Source: Paracoccaceae bacterium
Lineage (GTDB): Bacteria > Pseudomonadota > Alphaproteobacteria > Rhodobacterales > Rhodobacteraceae
Length of the DNA: 64,000 nucleotides
Direction: 5' to 3'
Assembly: GCA_030148225.1 (NCBI GenBank)
Contig: JASBTX010000034.1
Location: forward strand, 62,001-126,000
Part shown: positions 27,033 through 35,684 of the stretch, piece by piece
Position numbering within the stretch: position 1 is the first letter of the stretch
Layout of the letters: each line of letters opens with the position of its first letter
Translations under genes and position numbers: made by a program
The notes under the pieces: model-generated
What the model was told of the DNA's origin: nothing
What the model saw: the letters and a program-made list of their open reading frames with translations, nothing else
Databases searched by the model: none

Positions 27033-27521
27033 ATGACTTTACCACCCGAAACCACCCCCCTGACGCGTCGCCTGGCGCTGGCATGGGGTGGTGCCTTCAC
27101 GCTTTGGCCCCTTGCCGCGTGGCCGCAAACGGCCGAGATCTGGAGCGCCCGTCAGGCCGATGAGGCGCTGACAAAGGGTGATCTCGTGCTGCTGGACATC
27201 CGCTCGCGGCGGGAATGGAAATCAACCGGACTGGCCAAGGGGGCATGGCCGATCAGCCTGCACGAGGATCGCTTTCTTGAACGGTTGCAAACCGCGATGC
27301 AGCTTGCCGGGGAAAGGCGGCTGGCGCTGATCTGCGCCACGGGCGGGCGCAGCGCCTATGTTCAGCGGGCGCTGGCATCGGCAGGCGCACCACCCGTGAT
27401 CGATATATCCGAAGGGATGCTCGGCTCGCCCGCCGGGCCGGGCTGGATACGCACGGGCCTGCCGGTTGTCCCGCTGGAAGAGGCATTGGCCGCTTTGCCC
27501 GACGCGCTGCGCGAAGGCTGA
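27033..27521 (+). CDS. Exported rhodanese-domain protein
   Basis: 162 residues. The N terminus has LTRRLALAWGGAFTLWPLAA, a possible twin-arginine or Sec signal. The rhodanese fold is shown by LVLLDIRSRREWKSTG, the active-site loop with Cys in LICATGGRSAYVQRAL, and the closing DISEGMLGS. It would carry sulfur as a persulfide on the Cys, in the periplasm. In a copper operon this could serve to repair or sequester sulfur/copper species; inference only. Confidence 0.8.
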   Translation: MTLPPETTPLTRRLALAWGGAFTLWPLAAWPQTAEIWSARQADEALTKGDLVLLDIRSRREWKSTGLAKGAWPISLHEDRFLERLQTAMQLAGERRLALICATGGRSAYVQRALASAGAPPVIDISEGMLGSPAGPGWIRTGLPVVPLEEALAALPDALREG

Positions 27522-27559
27522 GCATCAAAACCGACAGAAAGAAATGAAAGACCAAACCG

Positions 27560-28896
27560 ATGCAGTCTGAATACAAACCCAACAGCATCACCCTGACCGG
27601 CGCGGTCGCCATGGGCACCGGCGTCATGATCGGCGCGGGGATATTTGCGCTGACCGGCCAGATCGCCCAGCTTGCCGGGCCACTCTTTCCGCTGGCCTTT
27701 GTCGTCGGCGCGATCATCACCGGGTTCAGCGCCTATACCTATATCAAGATGTCCAACGCCTGGCCGTCATCGGGCGGGATCGCCATGATCCTGCAAAAGG
27801 CCTACGGACCGACCGCCATCGCCGCCGGCGCGGCGCTCTTGATGGCGCTTTCCATGGTCATCAACGAAAGTCTGGTCGCCCGTACATTCGCTACCTATCT
27901 CTTGCGAGGCTTCGGGCAGGAACCATCAGGCTGGATGGTGCCGGCACTGGCGCTTGCCCTGATCATCTTTGCCTATCTCATCAATGTTGCCGGTAACCGT
28001 TCGGTCGGGCTGTTTTCCATCATCATGGCGGCGCTCAAGGTGGGGGGATCGCGCTATTCGGTGCGGCGGCGCTATGGGTCGGGGGGTTCTCGTTCGAGGC
28101 CGCATCCGACGGCACCAGCACCGGTTCAGCGGGTGTTGTCACCGGCTTTATCGCCTCGGTTGCGCTCTCGATCCTGGCATTCAAGGGCTTTACCACCATC
28201 ACCAACAGCGGTGCCGAGGTGACGGACCCGCATCGCAATGTCGGGCGCGCGATCCTGATCTCGATCGCTGTCTGCGTCGTGGTTTACCTGCTGGTGGCCT
28301 TTGCCGTCGGGTCAAACCTGACACTTGAGCAGATCATCACCGCCCGCGATTATGCCCTGGCCGAGGCCGCGGGCCCCGCCCTGGGCCAGACCGGGTTTTA
28401 TCTGACGGTCGTGCTGGCGGTGGTGGCGACCTCTTCGGGCCTTATCGCCAGTATTTTCGCCGTCTCGCGCATGCTGGCCATGCTGACGGACATGAAGCTG
28501 ATCCCCCACAGCCATTTCGGCATGCCCGGTGCTATCCGCGATCATACGCTTGTCTACACCGTTGTCATCGCGGGCACGCTGGCGGTGTTTTTCGATCTTG
28601 GGCGCATCGCGTCGCTTGGGGCGTTTTTCTATCTGGTGATGGATATCATCATCCACTGGGGCGTCTTTCGCCACCTCCGCCACGAGATCGGTGCAAAGGG
28701 CTGGGTCCTGCTCAGCGCCATCGCGCTGGACAGCATCGTGCTGGCCGCCTTTGCCAGCCTCAAATGGCAGACCGACCCGCTGATCGTCATCGTCTCGGTG
28801 GCACTGATGGGTCTTGTCTTTGCCTTTGTCCGGACTTTCCTCCTGCTGCGTCCGGCGTCGGACGCACACGATACCACTGAACACGCACATATGTAG
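27560..28896 (+). pseudogene. APC-family amino-acid permease with a one-base frameshift
   Basis: The first frame gives the N-terminal part (MIGAGIFALTG and later VINESLVARTFATYL) as far as MAALKVGG at about 28047. The match then continues in another frame as IALFGAAALWVGGFSFEAA and runs to a stop at 28896. Adding one G to the run of six G at 28042-28047 would restore a 445-residue protein of normal APC length with 11-12 helices. It could be a true inactivation, phase variation in the G run or a base-calling error. Substrate unknown. It sits directly before lgt in the copper operon. Confidence 0.8.
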
Positions 28897-28907
28897 GACC
28901 GCGCAAC

Positions 28908-29831
28908 ATGCTTTCAGCCGCCATACCCTTTCCCGAAATCGGGACCGAATTGTTTTCGTTCCAGATCGGCAGCTTTACCCTCGCGCTGCGCTGGTACGCG
29001 CTGGCCTATATTGTCGGTATCCTGATCGGATGGCGGCTCTGCCTCATGGCGGTCAGGCGGCCCCGGCTCTGGTCTCGGGCCGGCCCGCCGCTGGCCGATA
29101 CCCAGATCGAGGATCTGGTGACATGGATCATCGTCGGGGTGATCGTCGGCGGACGGCTGGGTTTCGTGTTGTTCTACCAGCCGCAATATTACCTCGCCAA
29201 TCCCGTCGATATCCTCAAGATATGGCAGGGCGGCATGTCCTTTCACGGCGGCTTCCTTGGCGTGGTCGTGGCGGCGCTGATCTATTGCCTGCGCCAGCGC
29301 GCATCGATCCTCAGCACGGCCGATATACTGGCACTGGCGACGCCGCCGGGGCTGCTCTTGGGGCGGCTGGCCAATTTCACCAATAACGAGCTTTGGGGCC
29401 GCCCAAGCGACGTGCCATGGGCGGTGATCTTTCCCGGTGAGGCTGCCCAGTTCTGCCCGGGTGTCGAAGGGCTGTGTGCCCGCCACCCGTCGCAACTCTA
29501 TGAGGCGGCGCTGGAGGGGCTGATCCTGGGAACGTTGCTACTGGTGCTGGCGTGGCGCGGCGGCTGGCTGAAACGTCCCGGCGCGATCACCGGCATGTTT
29601 CTGGCCGGATATGGCCTCTCGCGCAGTTTTGTTGAGCTGTTTCGTCAGCCCGATGCGCAGTTCGTTGGTCTGGACAATCCGGTGGGCTATGCGCTGCAAT
29701 TCGGCGACTGGGGGCTGACCATGGGCCAGATCCTGTCGATACCGATGATCCTGGTGGGGCTGGCGCTGATCTGGGTGGCGTTCAACGCGCCCGAACCACC
29801 CGCCGCCGACAAGGGTGAAAGCACCGCCTGA
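28908..29831 (+). CDS. lgt: Prolipoprotein diacylglyceryl transferase, probably an accessory copy
   Basis: 307 residues, polytopic. The Lgt signature [15 protein letters not shown] (about residues 150-164), the RHPSQLYEA block and [12 protein letters not shown] HGG are all visible. Lgt attaches diacylglycerol to the lipobox Cys of prolipoproteins in the inner membrane. Housekeeping lgt usually lies elsewhere, so this copy, 11 bases after the permease in a CueR-type operon, may be copper-induced. The paralogue status is inferred, as the rest of the genome is not visible. Ends before a long hairpin. Confidence 0.85.
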   Translation: MLSAAIPFPEIGTELFSFQIGSFTLALRWYALAYIVGILIGWRLCLMAVRRPRLWSRAGPPLADTQIEDLVTWIIVGVIVGGRLGFVLFYQPQYYLANPVDILKIWQGGMSFHGGFLGVVVAALIYCLRQRASILSTADILALATPPGLLLGRLANFTNNELWGRPSDVPWAVIFPGEAAQFCPGVEGLCARHPSQLYEAALEGLILGTLLLVLAWRGGWLKRPGAITGMFLAGYGLSRSFVELFRQPDAQFVGLDNPVGYALQFGDWGLTMGQILSIPMILVGLALIWVAFNAPEPPAADKGESTA

Positions 29832-29838
29832 AAAAGTG

Positions 29839-29888
29839 GCGCCCCCGGCCATGTGCTGCGTGACTCCTGCGCAGCGGGCCGGGGGCGC
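29839..29888 (-). terminator. Long GC hairpin ending the minus-strand L,D-transpeptidase transcript
   Basis: GCGCCCCCGGCC (29839-29850) pairs with GGCCGGGGGCGC (29877-29888); the 26-nt loop contains an inner CTGCG/CGCAG stem. The AAAAA at 29831-29835 gives a T-run on the minus strand, so termination is best for leftward transcription. It may also stop the rightward lgt transcript. Confidence 0.7.
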
Positions 29889-29938
29889 GGGTCGCGGATG
29901 CGGGCGGGACTGTCATCCGCCACACATCCGATCCGGTA

Positions 29939-30514
29939 TCAGAACAGTTTGACCTGCGTACCAACCTTGGCCAGTGCAAACAGATCGGCGATATGCTCGT
30001 TATAGAGGCCGATACAGCCATTCGATGACCGTCGGCCGATCTTGCGCGTGTCACCGGTGCCGTGAACACGGTAATATTGCCACGACAGATAAAGCGCATG
30101 CGTACCCAACGGATTGTCGGGGCCCGGAGGCCAGTAATCGGGCCATTCGGGATTGCGGCGTTTCATCGCCGGGGTGGGCCGCCAGCTGGGGCCGACGACC
30201 TTGCGCACGACCTTGGTATAGCCGCGGCGGGTCAGATCCTCGGACAGCGGCACGCTCGACGGGTACAGCTTGTAGACGCTTTCATCCTCGGACCAAAACT
30301 GAACCGAGCGCGAGTCGATATCACAGAGGATCGCACCGTTCTTGAGGTTCTTGAAATGGTTCTGCCACGGTTCGGCACGAAATGCCGAGATATTGCGCGT
30401 GGCGGCGATATCTTCCAGATCGTCCTCGTTGGCGCGGACAATTGCGGGCAGGCCGATCACTCCTGCGGTGGCGGTCGCCAGAAATTGCCGGCGGGACGTT
30501 TGCGATTTCTTCAT
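29939..30514 (-). CDS. L,D-transpeptidase behind a CueR-type promoter
   Basis: 191 residues with a twin-arginine signal (SRRQFLATATAG) and the YkuD catalytic block HGTGDTRKIGRRSSNGCIGL, whose Cys is the nucleophile. It forms 3-3 peptidoglycan cross-links or protein attachments in the periplasm. The promoter at 30539-30569 has TTGACC with a 19-nt spacer, so copper induction is predicted. Copper is known to inhibit L,D-transpeptidases by binding the catalytic Cys, which makes induction of one member meaningful. It lacks a lipobox, unlike the copy at 36696. Confidence 0.88.
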   Translation of the reverse strand: MKKSQTSRRQFLATATAGVIGLPAIVRANEDDLEDIAATRNISAFRAEPWQNHFKNLKNGAILCDIDSRSVQFWSEDESVYKLYPSSVPLSEDLTRRGYTKVVRKVVGPSWRPTPAMKRRNPEWPDYWPPGPDNPLGTHALYLSWQYYRVHGTGDTRKIGRRSSNGCIGLYNEHIADLFALAKVGTQVKLF

Positions 30515-30538
30515 GTGAAACCTCCGAAAGTTTCTGGT

Positions 30539-30569
30539 TGGTTACCCCCTTCACCCGAGGGAAGGTCAA
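30539..30569 (-). promoter_or_regulatory. CueR-type promoter of the L,D-transpeptidase
   Basis: On the minus strand: TTGACC (30569-30564), 19-nt spacer with the dyad CCTTCCCTCGGGTGAAGG overlapping its start, -10 TAACCA (30544-30539). The start codon is 25 bases further on. Confidence 0.75.
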
Positions 30570-30727
30570 CCGTGATGCGCTGACATTTTTGTGAATTCAA
30601 CCCACCAGTCAACAAGATTGTGGATAAGTTTTCGGCCGGATTTCAGTTTTTTCCGCCAAATGCCCGATATACTGTCAGAATTCCAAACCCGGTGGTTGCC
30701 ATGATTCGGGGCCCGTCCAGGCGTGAT

Positions 30728-31195
30728 TCAGCGGGGTTTCGCGGTCTTTAGCCGGCGCTCGAACGCGGCCAGTGTCGCGTCGCTGACATGGTGTTCGATG
30801 CCTTCGGCGTCGCGCTGCGCGGTCTCGTCGTCGATCCCCAGACTGCACAGAAAGGCGACCACGATCGCATGACGCCGCCGGCAGGCATCGGCCAGCGCCT
30901 GGCCATCCTCGGTCAGGAAAATGGCGCGATAGCGTTCGCGCCGTACCAGCCCCGCCGCCTTGAGGCGTGAAATGTTCTTGGTCACCGTCGGGGGCTTGAC
31001 GCCCAGCCGTTCGGCAATATCGACCGGGCGCGCCTCGCCGAAATTCTCGATCAGTTCAGCGATCAGTTCAACGTAGTCTTCGGCCATTTCACTGCCATGG
31101 GCCTGACGAACGGTGGCAAACCCCTCGGCCTGGGCCTCGGGGTCGCGATCCGCGCTGTCATAGGATTGACTGTTTTCTGACTGGCGCACGGGCAT
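30728..31195 (-). CDS. mntR: MntR-type (DtxR-family) metalloregulator
   Basis: 155 residues, close to the usual MntR size. A winged helix (RPVDIAERLGVKPPTVTKNISRLKAAGLV, residues about 55-85) is followed by the metal-binding and dimerisation part with CRRRHAIVVAFLCSLGID and DAEGIEHHVSD, which supply the Cys/Glu/His ligands of DtxR proteins. These bind Mn(II) or Fe(II) and control metal uptake genes. The start at 31195 was preferred over an extension to 31282. Divergent from a peroxidase/ABC operon. Confidence 0.85.
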   Translation of the reverse strand: MPVRQSENSQSYDSADRDPEAQAEGFATVRQAHGSEMAEDYVELIAELIENFGEARPVDIAERLGVKPPTVTKNISRLKAAGLVRRERYRAIFLTEDGQALADACRRRHAIVVAFLCSLGIDDETAQRDAEGIEHHVSDATLAAFERRLKTAKPR

Positions 31196-31222
31196 GTTCT
31201 GACCCTGTCCGATTCCATGTGG

Positions 31223-31279
31223 ATTGACAATGTCATTGACAGTGATTTTGATCCGGGTACAAATATTAGCCGCGTCTAA
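31223..31279. promoter_or_regulatory. Promoter with overlapping dyads between mntR and the peroxidase operon
   Basis: Tandem TGACA-A-TGTCA-T-TGACA half-sites (31225-31240) cover two TTGACA -35-like hexamers (31224 and 31236). The second hexamer has -10 candidate TACAAA 16 nt on (31258-31263). A further palindrome TTAG-N6-CTAA follows at 31266-31279, near the expected transcription start. Either dyad could be the operator of the divergent MntR-type repressor. Confidence 0.55.
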
Positions 31280-31299
31280 CATTCAGGGAAGATTCGCAG

Positions 31300-33174
31300 G
31301 TGTTAACCTTTGCCAAACGACTGGCCGCAGCGCTGATCACGATCGCTCTCGGGACCGGGGGCCTTTGGGCGACCCCAACGAAAGAGGCACCCTGGCTACC
31401 CGAAGCGGCGGCCTATCGGCTGACATTGCATCTGGGTAATTTGGTTCCCGTTGACTGGAACGCAATGGCCGATGCCTGGCGCGACCCCTATCGGGGCTCT
31501 GAAATTTCGACCGGCGCGCTAGATTGGTTGGCATCGAAAAGCAAGCTGGATACAGGCGCGCTGACCACTGCATTGGCCGCAGAGGACCGGCAGGCGGTAT
31601 TTTCGGCCGCCACCCGCCTGATTGCCCTGCGCATCGAGGAAGAGCTTGACCGGAGCCTTGCGCCGGATAGCGCAAATCCTCTGGCTGCCATCGCGACGGC
31701 GCGCGAGCTTTACCGTGCCTTTGCCGACCACATCCGGGCGGCTGATCCCGCCGCCGCACGCGCCATTGGCATTGCCTGGCTTGATCTCAACAGCGCCGCC
31801 GGGTCCGCCGGTGTACTGGGCGCGGGCGTTGCGGATGCCGACCGCGACAGGATGCTGGCCGCGCGCGCCGTCATTTCAGACTATCTCAAACCCAATTACA
31901 TCGATCCCGCCTTTGCCCTCCGCCCCACACTCACGGCCATTCCCGAATCCATTGCCCTGTCGGGTGCAGATATTTATCTGCCGCCCAGCTATCCGCCCGG
32001 GACGGATATCTTTGATCAGGACCCGCTGCCGCGTCTGGTACTCAATTTCGAGGAACAGGGCATAGACGAGGCCGACCTGCCGCTGATCGCCTATGGCGAC
32101 ATGCTTTTTGACAGCGCACAGATATTCGGCGAGCCAGCCCGTTCGCTGGGGCTGGCCTGCTCGACCTGTCACAACCGCTCGGACATCAACAATCGCCTCT
32201 TCCTGCCCGGTGCCAGCCATCAGCCCGGCGCCATCGACGTGGACGGTTCGTTCTTCAATCCCATCTTCAACGACCGGCGCGCCGATCCGATTGACACACC
32301 GTCACTGCGCGGGCTGCGCTTTACCGGGCCTTATGGCCGCGACGGGCGCTTTGGTTCGATCCGCAATTTCACCCGCAACGTGATCGTCAATGAATTCGCC
32401 GGGCCGGAACCGACGCCATTCATGCTGGATGCGCTGGTTGCCTATATGACCGAGTTTGATTTTCTGCCCAACTCGATGCTGAATGCCGATGGCAGCCTGA
32501 CCGACAGCGCGCCCGATGCCGCCCGCCGGGGCGAGGTGATATTCAACACACCCTTTGCCGGGCTGGGCAACCAGTCATGTTCGACCTGTCACCAGCAATC
32601 GGCCAATTTTCTGGATCGTAAGGCGCATGATATCGGTTCGGCCACCCCGCCATACGAAGGGGCGCGCAGCGGTGCCTTTGATACCCCCACGCTCCTTGGG
32701 ACGCTCTATACCGCCCCCTATTTCCACGATGGCGCTTTGCCCACGCTGGCCAGCGTCGTGGACTGGTTTGACGACACGAAATCCCTGGGGCTGAGCGACG
32801 CCGAGCGCAGTGATCTGACCGCCTATCTGGAAACTGTGGGCGCGGCGGACGAACCGTACGAGACCTTCGATGACCGCGCCACGCCGTTCCGTCTGGCCTT
32901 CGAAGAGCTGACGACATTTGCCTCGACGCTGAACACCTTGCTGCCCGCGCGCGACGCGACGCATATCCTGCTTTTGACCGATACGGTCGCCACCGATCTG
33001 GCTGCCGATGCCAGCACCATGTCAAACCTGTCGGCGCGGCCAGATGTCTATCGCATGGCACGTCTGCTGGACGCCGTTGGCGCGGCGGTGCGCAGCGAAG
33101 ACTGGACCGGGGCAGAGGCGAACTGGGATGCGTTTCAGGAATTGCAGACCCGCATTGATGAGAGTGCCTACTGA
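31300..33174 (+). CDS. Di-haem cytochrome c peroxidase / MauG-family protein with extra N-terminal domain
   Basis: 624 residues from a GTG start; a Sec signal ends near GLWA. Two CSTCH motifs (Cys287 and Cys427) bind two haems c, and FTGPYGRDGRFGSIRNF and APYFHDGALPTL match the peroxidase family. Usual members are near 350 residues; here about 200 residues of mostly helical sequence precede the first haem domain, of no family I recognise. It may reduce peroxide or modify a periplasmic substrate oxidatively. Overlaps the next gene (TGATG). Confidence 0.85.
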   Translation: MLTFAKRLAAALITIALGTGGLWATPTKEAPWLPEAAAYRLTLHLGNLVPVDWNAMADAWRDPYRGSEISTGALDWLASKSKLDTGALTTALAAEDRQAVFSAATRLIALRIEEELDRSLAPDSANPLAAIATARELYRAFADHIRAADPAAARAIGIAWLDLNSAAGSAGVLGAGVADADRDRMLAARAVISDYLKPNYIDPAFALRPTLTAIPESIALSGADIYLPPSYPPGTDIFDQDPLPRLVLNFEEQGIDEADLPLIAYGDMLFDSAQIFGEPARSLGLACSTCHNRSDINNRLFLPGASHQPGAIDVDGSFFNPIFNDRRADPIDTPSLRGLRFTGPYGRDGRFGSIRNFTRNVIVNEFAGPEPTPFMLDALVAYMTEFDFLPNSMLNADGSLTDSAPDAARRGEVIFNTPFAGLGNQSCSTCHQQSANFLDRKAHDIGSATPPYEGARSGAFDTPTLLGTLYTAPYFHDGALPTLASVVDWFDDTKSLGLSDAERSDLTAYLETVGAADEPYETFDDRATPFRLAFEELTTFASTLNTLLPARDATHILLLTDTVATDLAADASTMSNLSARPDVYRMARLLDAVGAAVRSEDWTGAEANWDAFQELQTRIDESAY

Positions 33175-34043
33175 TGCTGACAACGCTGTCCCGCCGCCGT
33201 TTCGTTACCCTGGCTGCCGCGCTGGCGCTGCCCTATCCGGCGCTGTCACAAACCGCGCCGCTGCGCCTTGCCTTCATTCCGCAGGAGAACCCCGAAAAGC
33301 TGTTGGGCGATATCGACGCGATCACCACTTGGCTGTCGGAACGTCTGGGCCTGATGGTCGAGGGCTACGTGACCTTTGACCATGCCGCCGCGGTCGAGGC
33401 GCTGCGCAACGGCGATGCCGATATTTCCTTCATGGGCGCATTGCCTTTCGTTCTGGCCGAGGCCGAGATCGGGGCGGAGCCTCTCCTGTCCGAACTTTAT
33501 CGCGGCAGCCCGTCCTATTCCGGGCGCATTTTCGTGCGCCGTGACAGCGGGATCGAGACGCTGGCCGATCTGCGCGACCGGTCCATCGCCTTTGCCGATC
33601 CCATCTCCGAGAGCGGTTACCTCTATCCGCTGGACGAGTTTCGCCGCGCCGGGCTGATCGACACGCCCGATGCCGCCGATGAATTCTTTGATCAGGTCTA
33701 TTTCGCCGGTGGATACCAGCAGGCCATGCAGGCCATGGCCGAAGGGCTGGTCGATGCCGCCGGGGCCAGCCAGTATGCCGATCTGCTCTTGTCGCCTGCC
33801 CAGCAGGCCGATGTGACATGGATCGCGGAATCGCCCGCCATTCCCAGCCATGTCGTGATCGCACGTGCCGGGCTGGACGATGATGTAAAGACCCGCTTCA
33901 CCGAGGCGATGCTGACGCTGAACGAACCCGAAAACCGCGCCATGCTGGCCTATGTCTACGGGCCCGACGGCTATGTCCGCGCCGACCGTACGGCCTATGA
34001 TGATGTGCGCCGCATTGCCCGTGATTACGGATTGACCGAATGA
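33174..34043 (+). CDS. PhnD-like periplasmic substrate-binding protein
   Basis: 289 residues. LSRRRFVTLAAALALPYPAL is the export signal. The fold is the phosphate/phosphite/phosphonate binding type: LRLAFIPQENPEKL at the start, GDADISFMGALPFVLA, then DLRDRSIAFADPISESGYLYP. Real phosphonate binders are one use of this family; others bind different oxyanions or unknown ligands. Lacking any phn lyase genes and lying beside an MntR gene, its ligand is open. Coupled to genes on both sides. Confidence 0.85.
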   Translation: MLTTLSRRRFVTLAAALALPYPALSQTAPLRLAFIPQENPEKLLGDIDAITTWLSERLGLMVEGYVTFDHAAAVEALRNGDADISFMGALPFVLAEAEIGAEPLLSELYRGSPSYSGRIFVRRDSGIETLADLRDRSIAFADPISESGYLYPLDEFRRAGLIDTPDAADEFFDQVYFAGGYQQAMQAMAEGLVDAAGASQYADLLLSPAQQADVTWIAESPAIPSHVVIARAGLDDDVKTRFTEAMLTLNEPENRAMLAYVYGPDGYVRADRTAYDDVRRIARDYGLTE

Positions 34044-34828
34044 CCGACAGCGCCATCAGACTGGATGACATCACCCATCGTCACACCCCCGGCGCCGAAC
34101 CGGCGCTGGACGGCATCAGCCTGCGCGTCGACCCGGGTGAAACCATCGCCCTTCTGGGGCCGTCGGGCGCGGGCAAGACCACGCTCATGGCGCTGATCGA
34201 CGGGCGGTTGCGCAACTGGTCCGGCGCGGCACGGGTGCTTGACGAACCGCTCTCGTCGCTGCGGGCACCTTCGGGTGCGGCGCGGGCCGAGATCGGGTTC
34301 ATATTTCAGGAATTCGCCCTGATCGACCGTGCCACGGTGCGCCAGAATGTGCTGAATGGCCGCCTGGGCCGTACCAACGCTTTTTCCGCGTTTTTCGGGC
34401 GTTTCAGCGCCGCCGATACCTATGCTGCCGACCGGGCCATGGCGGATGCGGGCATTTCCACCCTTGCCGACCGGCGCGCCGACAGCCTGAGCGGCGGTCA
34501 GCGCCAGCGCGTCGCCATTGCCCGTTGTCTGGCACAGGAACCACGCGTCATCCTTGCCGACGAACCGGTCAGCAATCTCGATCCGGCCCGCGCCGCCGAT
34601 ATTCTGACCCTGATCACCGATGCCGCCCGCCAGCGCGGTGCGACGGTGATATTCTCGTCACATCAACCCGACCTCGCCCGCCGCTTTGCCGCGCGCATCA
34701 TCGGGTTGCGCGACGGGCGTATCCTGTTTGACCGCCCCGCTGGTCAGGTCACGGATGACGATACCGACAAGCTATATCGTGACGCGCCCGCGCCACAGGG
34801 TGACGGTGCGCTCAGGCTCGTGGTCTGA
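34040..34828 (+). CDS. ABC transporter ATP-binding protein, PhnC-like
   Basis: 262 residues with Walker A GPSGAGKTT, Q-loop IFQEFALIDRATV, signature LSGGQRQRVAIARCLA, Walker B VILADEP and the H-loop SSHQPDLA. ATPase of the importer formed with the adjacent binding protein and permease. Overlaps the upstream gene by 4 bp; the permease gene starts 2 bases after its stop. Confidence 0.88.
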   Translation: MTDSAIRLDDITHRHTPGAEPALDGISLRVDPGETIALLGPSGAGKTTLMALIDGRLRNWSGAARVLDEPLSSLRAPSGAARAEIGFIFQEFALIDRATVRQNVLNGRLGRTNAFSAFFGRFSAADTYAADRAMADAGISTLADRRADSLSGGQRQRVAIARCLAQEPRVILADEPVSNLDPARAADILTLITDAARQRGATVIFSSHQPDLARRFAARIIGLRDGRILFDRPAGQVTDDDTDKLYRDAPAPQGDGALRLVV

Positions 34829-34830
34829 AC

Positions 34831-35589
34831 ATGCGGACATCTGATCGAACGTCGCTTGCCGCCGGCATCATCATCGCGGCTGCCGTGCTCTGGGCCGGGA
34901 TCACATCGGACATGTCGGCCGAACGTCTGGCCTCGTCCGGTGGGCGCATCGCCGATTTTCTGGGCCGGATGATGCCACCCGACCCCTCGGTCATGCCCGA
35001 AATCTGGAAAGGTACGGCGGAAACACTGCGGATCGCCGTTCTGGGCACGCTGGGCGCGGTCATCCTGTCGGTGCCGTTTGGCCTGATGGCCTCGGCCCGG
35101 CTCAGCCCCGGCTGGCTCAGCCGTCCGGCCCGGTTCATTCTGGCCCTGATCCGCGCCATCCCGCTGATCCTTGTGGCGATGCTGATGGTGGGTGCGGTCG
35201 GCCTTGGCCCGCTGCCCGGCGTGATCGCCATCGCCTTTCATGCCACGGGCATGCTGGCCAAATTCTATGCCGAGGCCATCGATGGCGTCGCCCCGGCCCC
35301 GATCGAGGCGATGGAAAGCGCGGGTGCCGGGCCGATGCTGCGGCTGCGCTATGCGATCTGGCCGCAAATGGCCCCGGTCATCGCGCGCGACACGATTTTT
35401 CGTTTCGAACTGAACCTGCGCGAGTCCCTTATTCTGGGGATCGTCGGCGCGGGCGGGATCGGGTTTTACATCCAGACCTATGTCCGGTCGTTCCAGTATG
35501 ACAAGGCCGCAAGCGTGACCATCGCCGTTGCACTGATGGTGGTGATTATCGAGGGCGTCAACGCCCTCTTGCGCCGACGCCTCAGCTGA
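34831..35589 (+). CDS. ABC transporter permease, PhnE-like
   Basis: 252 residues with about six membrane helices and the EAA loop of importers (EAMESAGAGPMLRLRYAIWPQ, cut at GAG). FELNLRESLILGIVGAGGIG is the characteristic PhnE C-terminal block. Completes the three-gene transporter behind the peroxidase; a stem-loop at 35653 probably ends the transcript. Confidence 0.85.
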   Translation: MRTSDRTSLAAGIIIAAAVLWAGITSDMSAERLASSGGRIADFLGRMMPPDPSVMPEIWKGTAETLRIAVLGTLGAVILSVPFGLMASARLSPGWLSRPARFILALIRAIPLILVAMLMVGAVGLGPLPGVIAIAFHATGMLAKFYAEAIDGVAPAPIEAMESAGAGPMLRLRYAIWPQMAPVIARDTIFRFELNLRESLILGIVGAGGIGFYIQTYVRSFQYDKAASVTIAVALMVVIIEGVNALLRRRLS

Positions 35590-35652
35590 TCGCGGCGATT
35601 AACGATGTCTCAAACCTGCGTGAGAGCCTCTGTTCAGACCTGATGCCGCCTG

Positions 35653-35674
35653 CCACTCTCGCCCGCGAGAGTGG
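35653..35674. terminator. Hairpin between the ABC operon and the DUF3179 gene
   Basis: CCACTCTCG (35653-35661), loop CCCG, CGAGAGTGG (35666-35674). Perfect 9-bp stem, no T-run; it ends 10 bases before the next start codon, so it could also affect translation of that gene. Confidence 0.45.
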
Positions 35675-35684
35675 GAGATAACGC

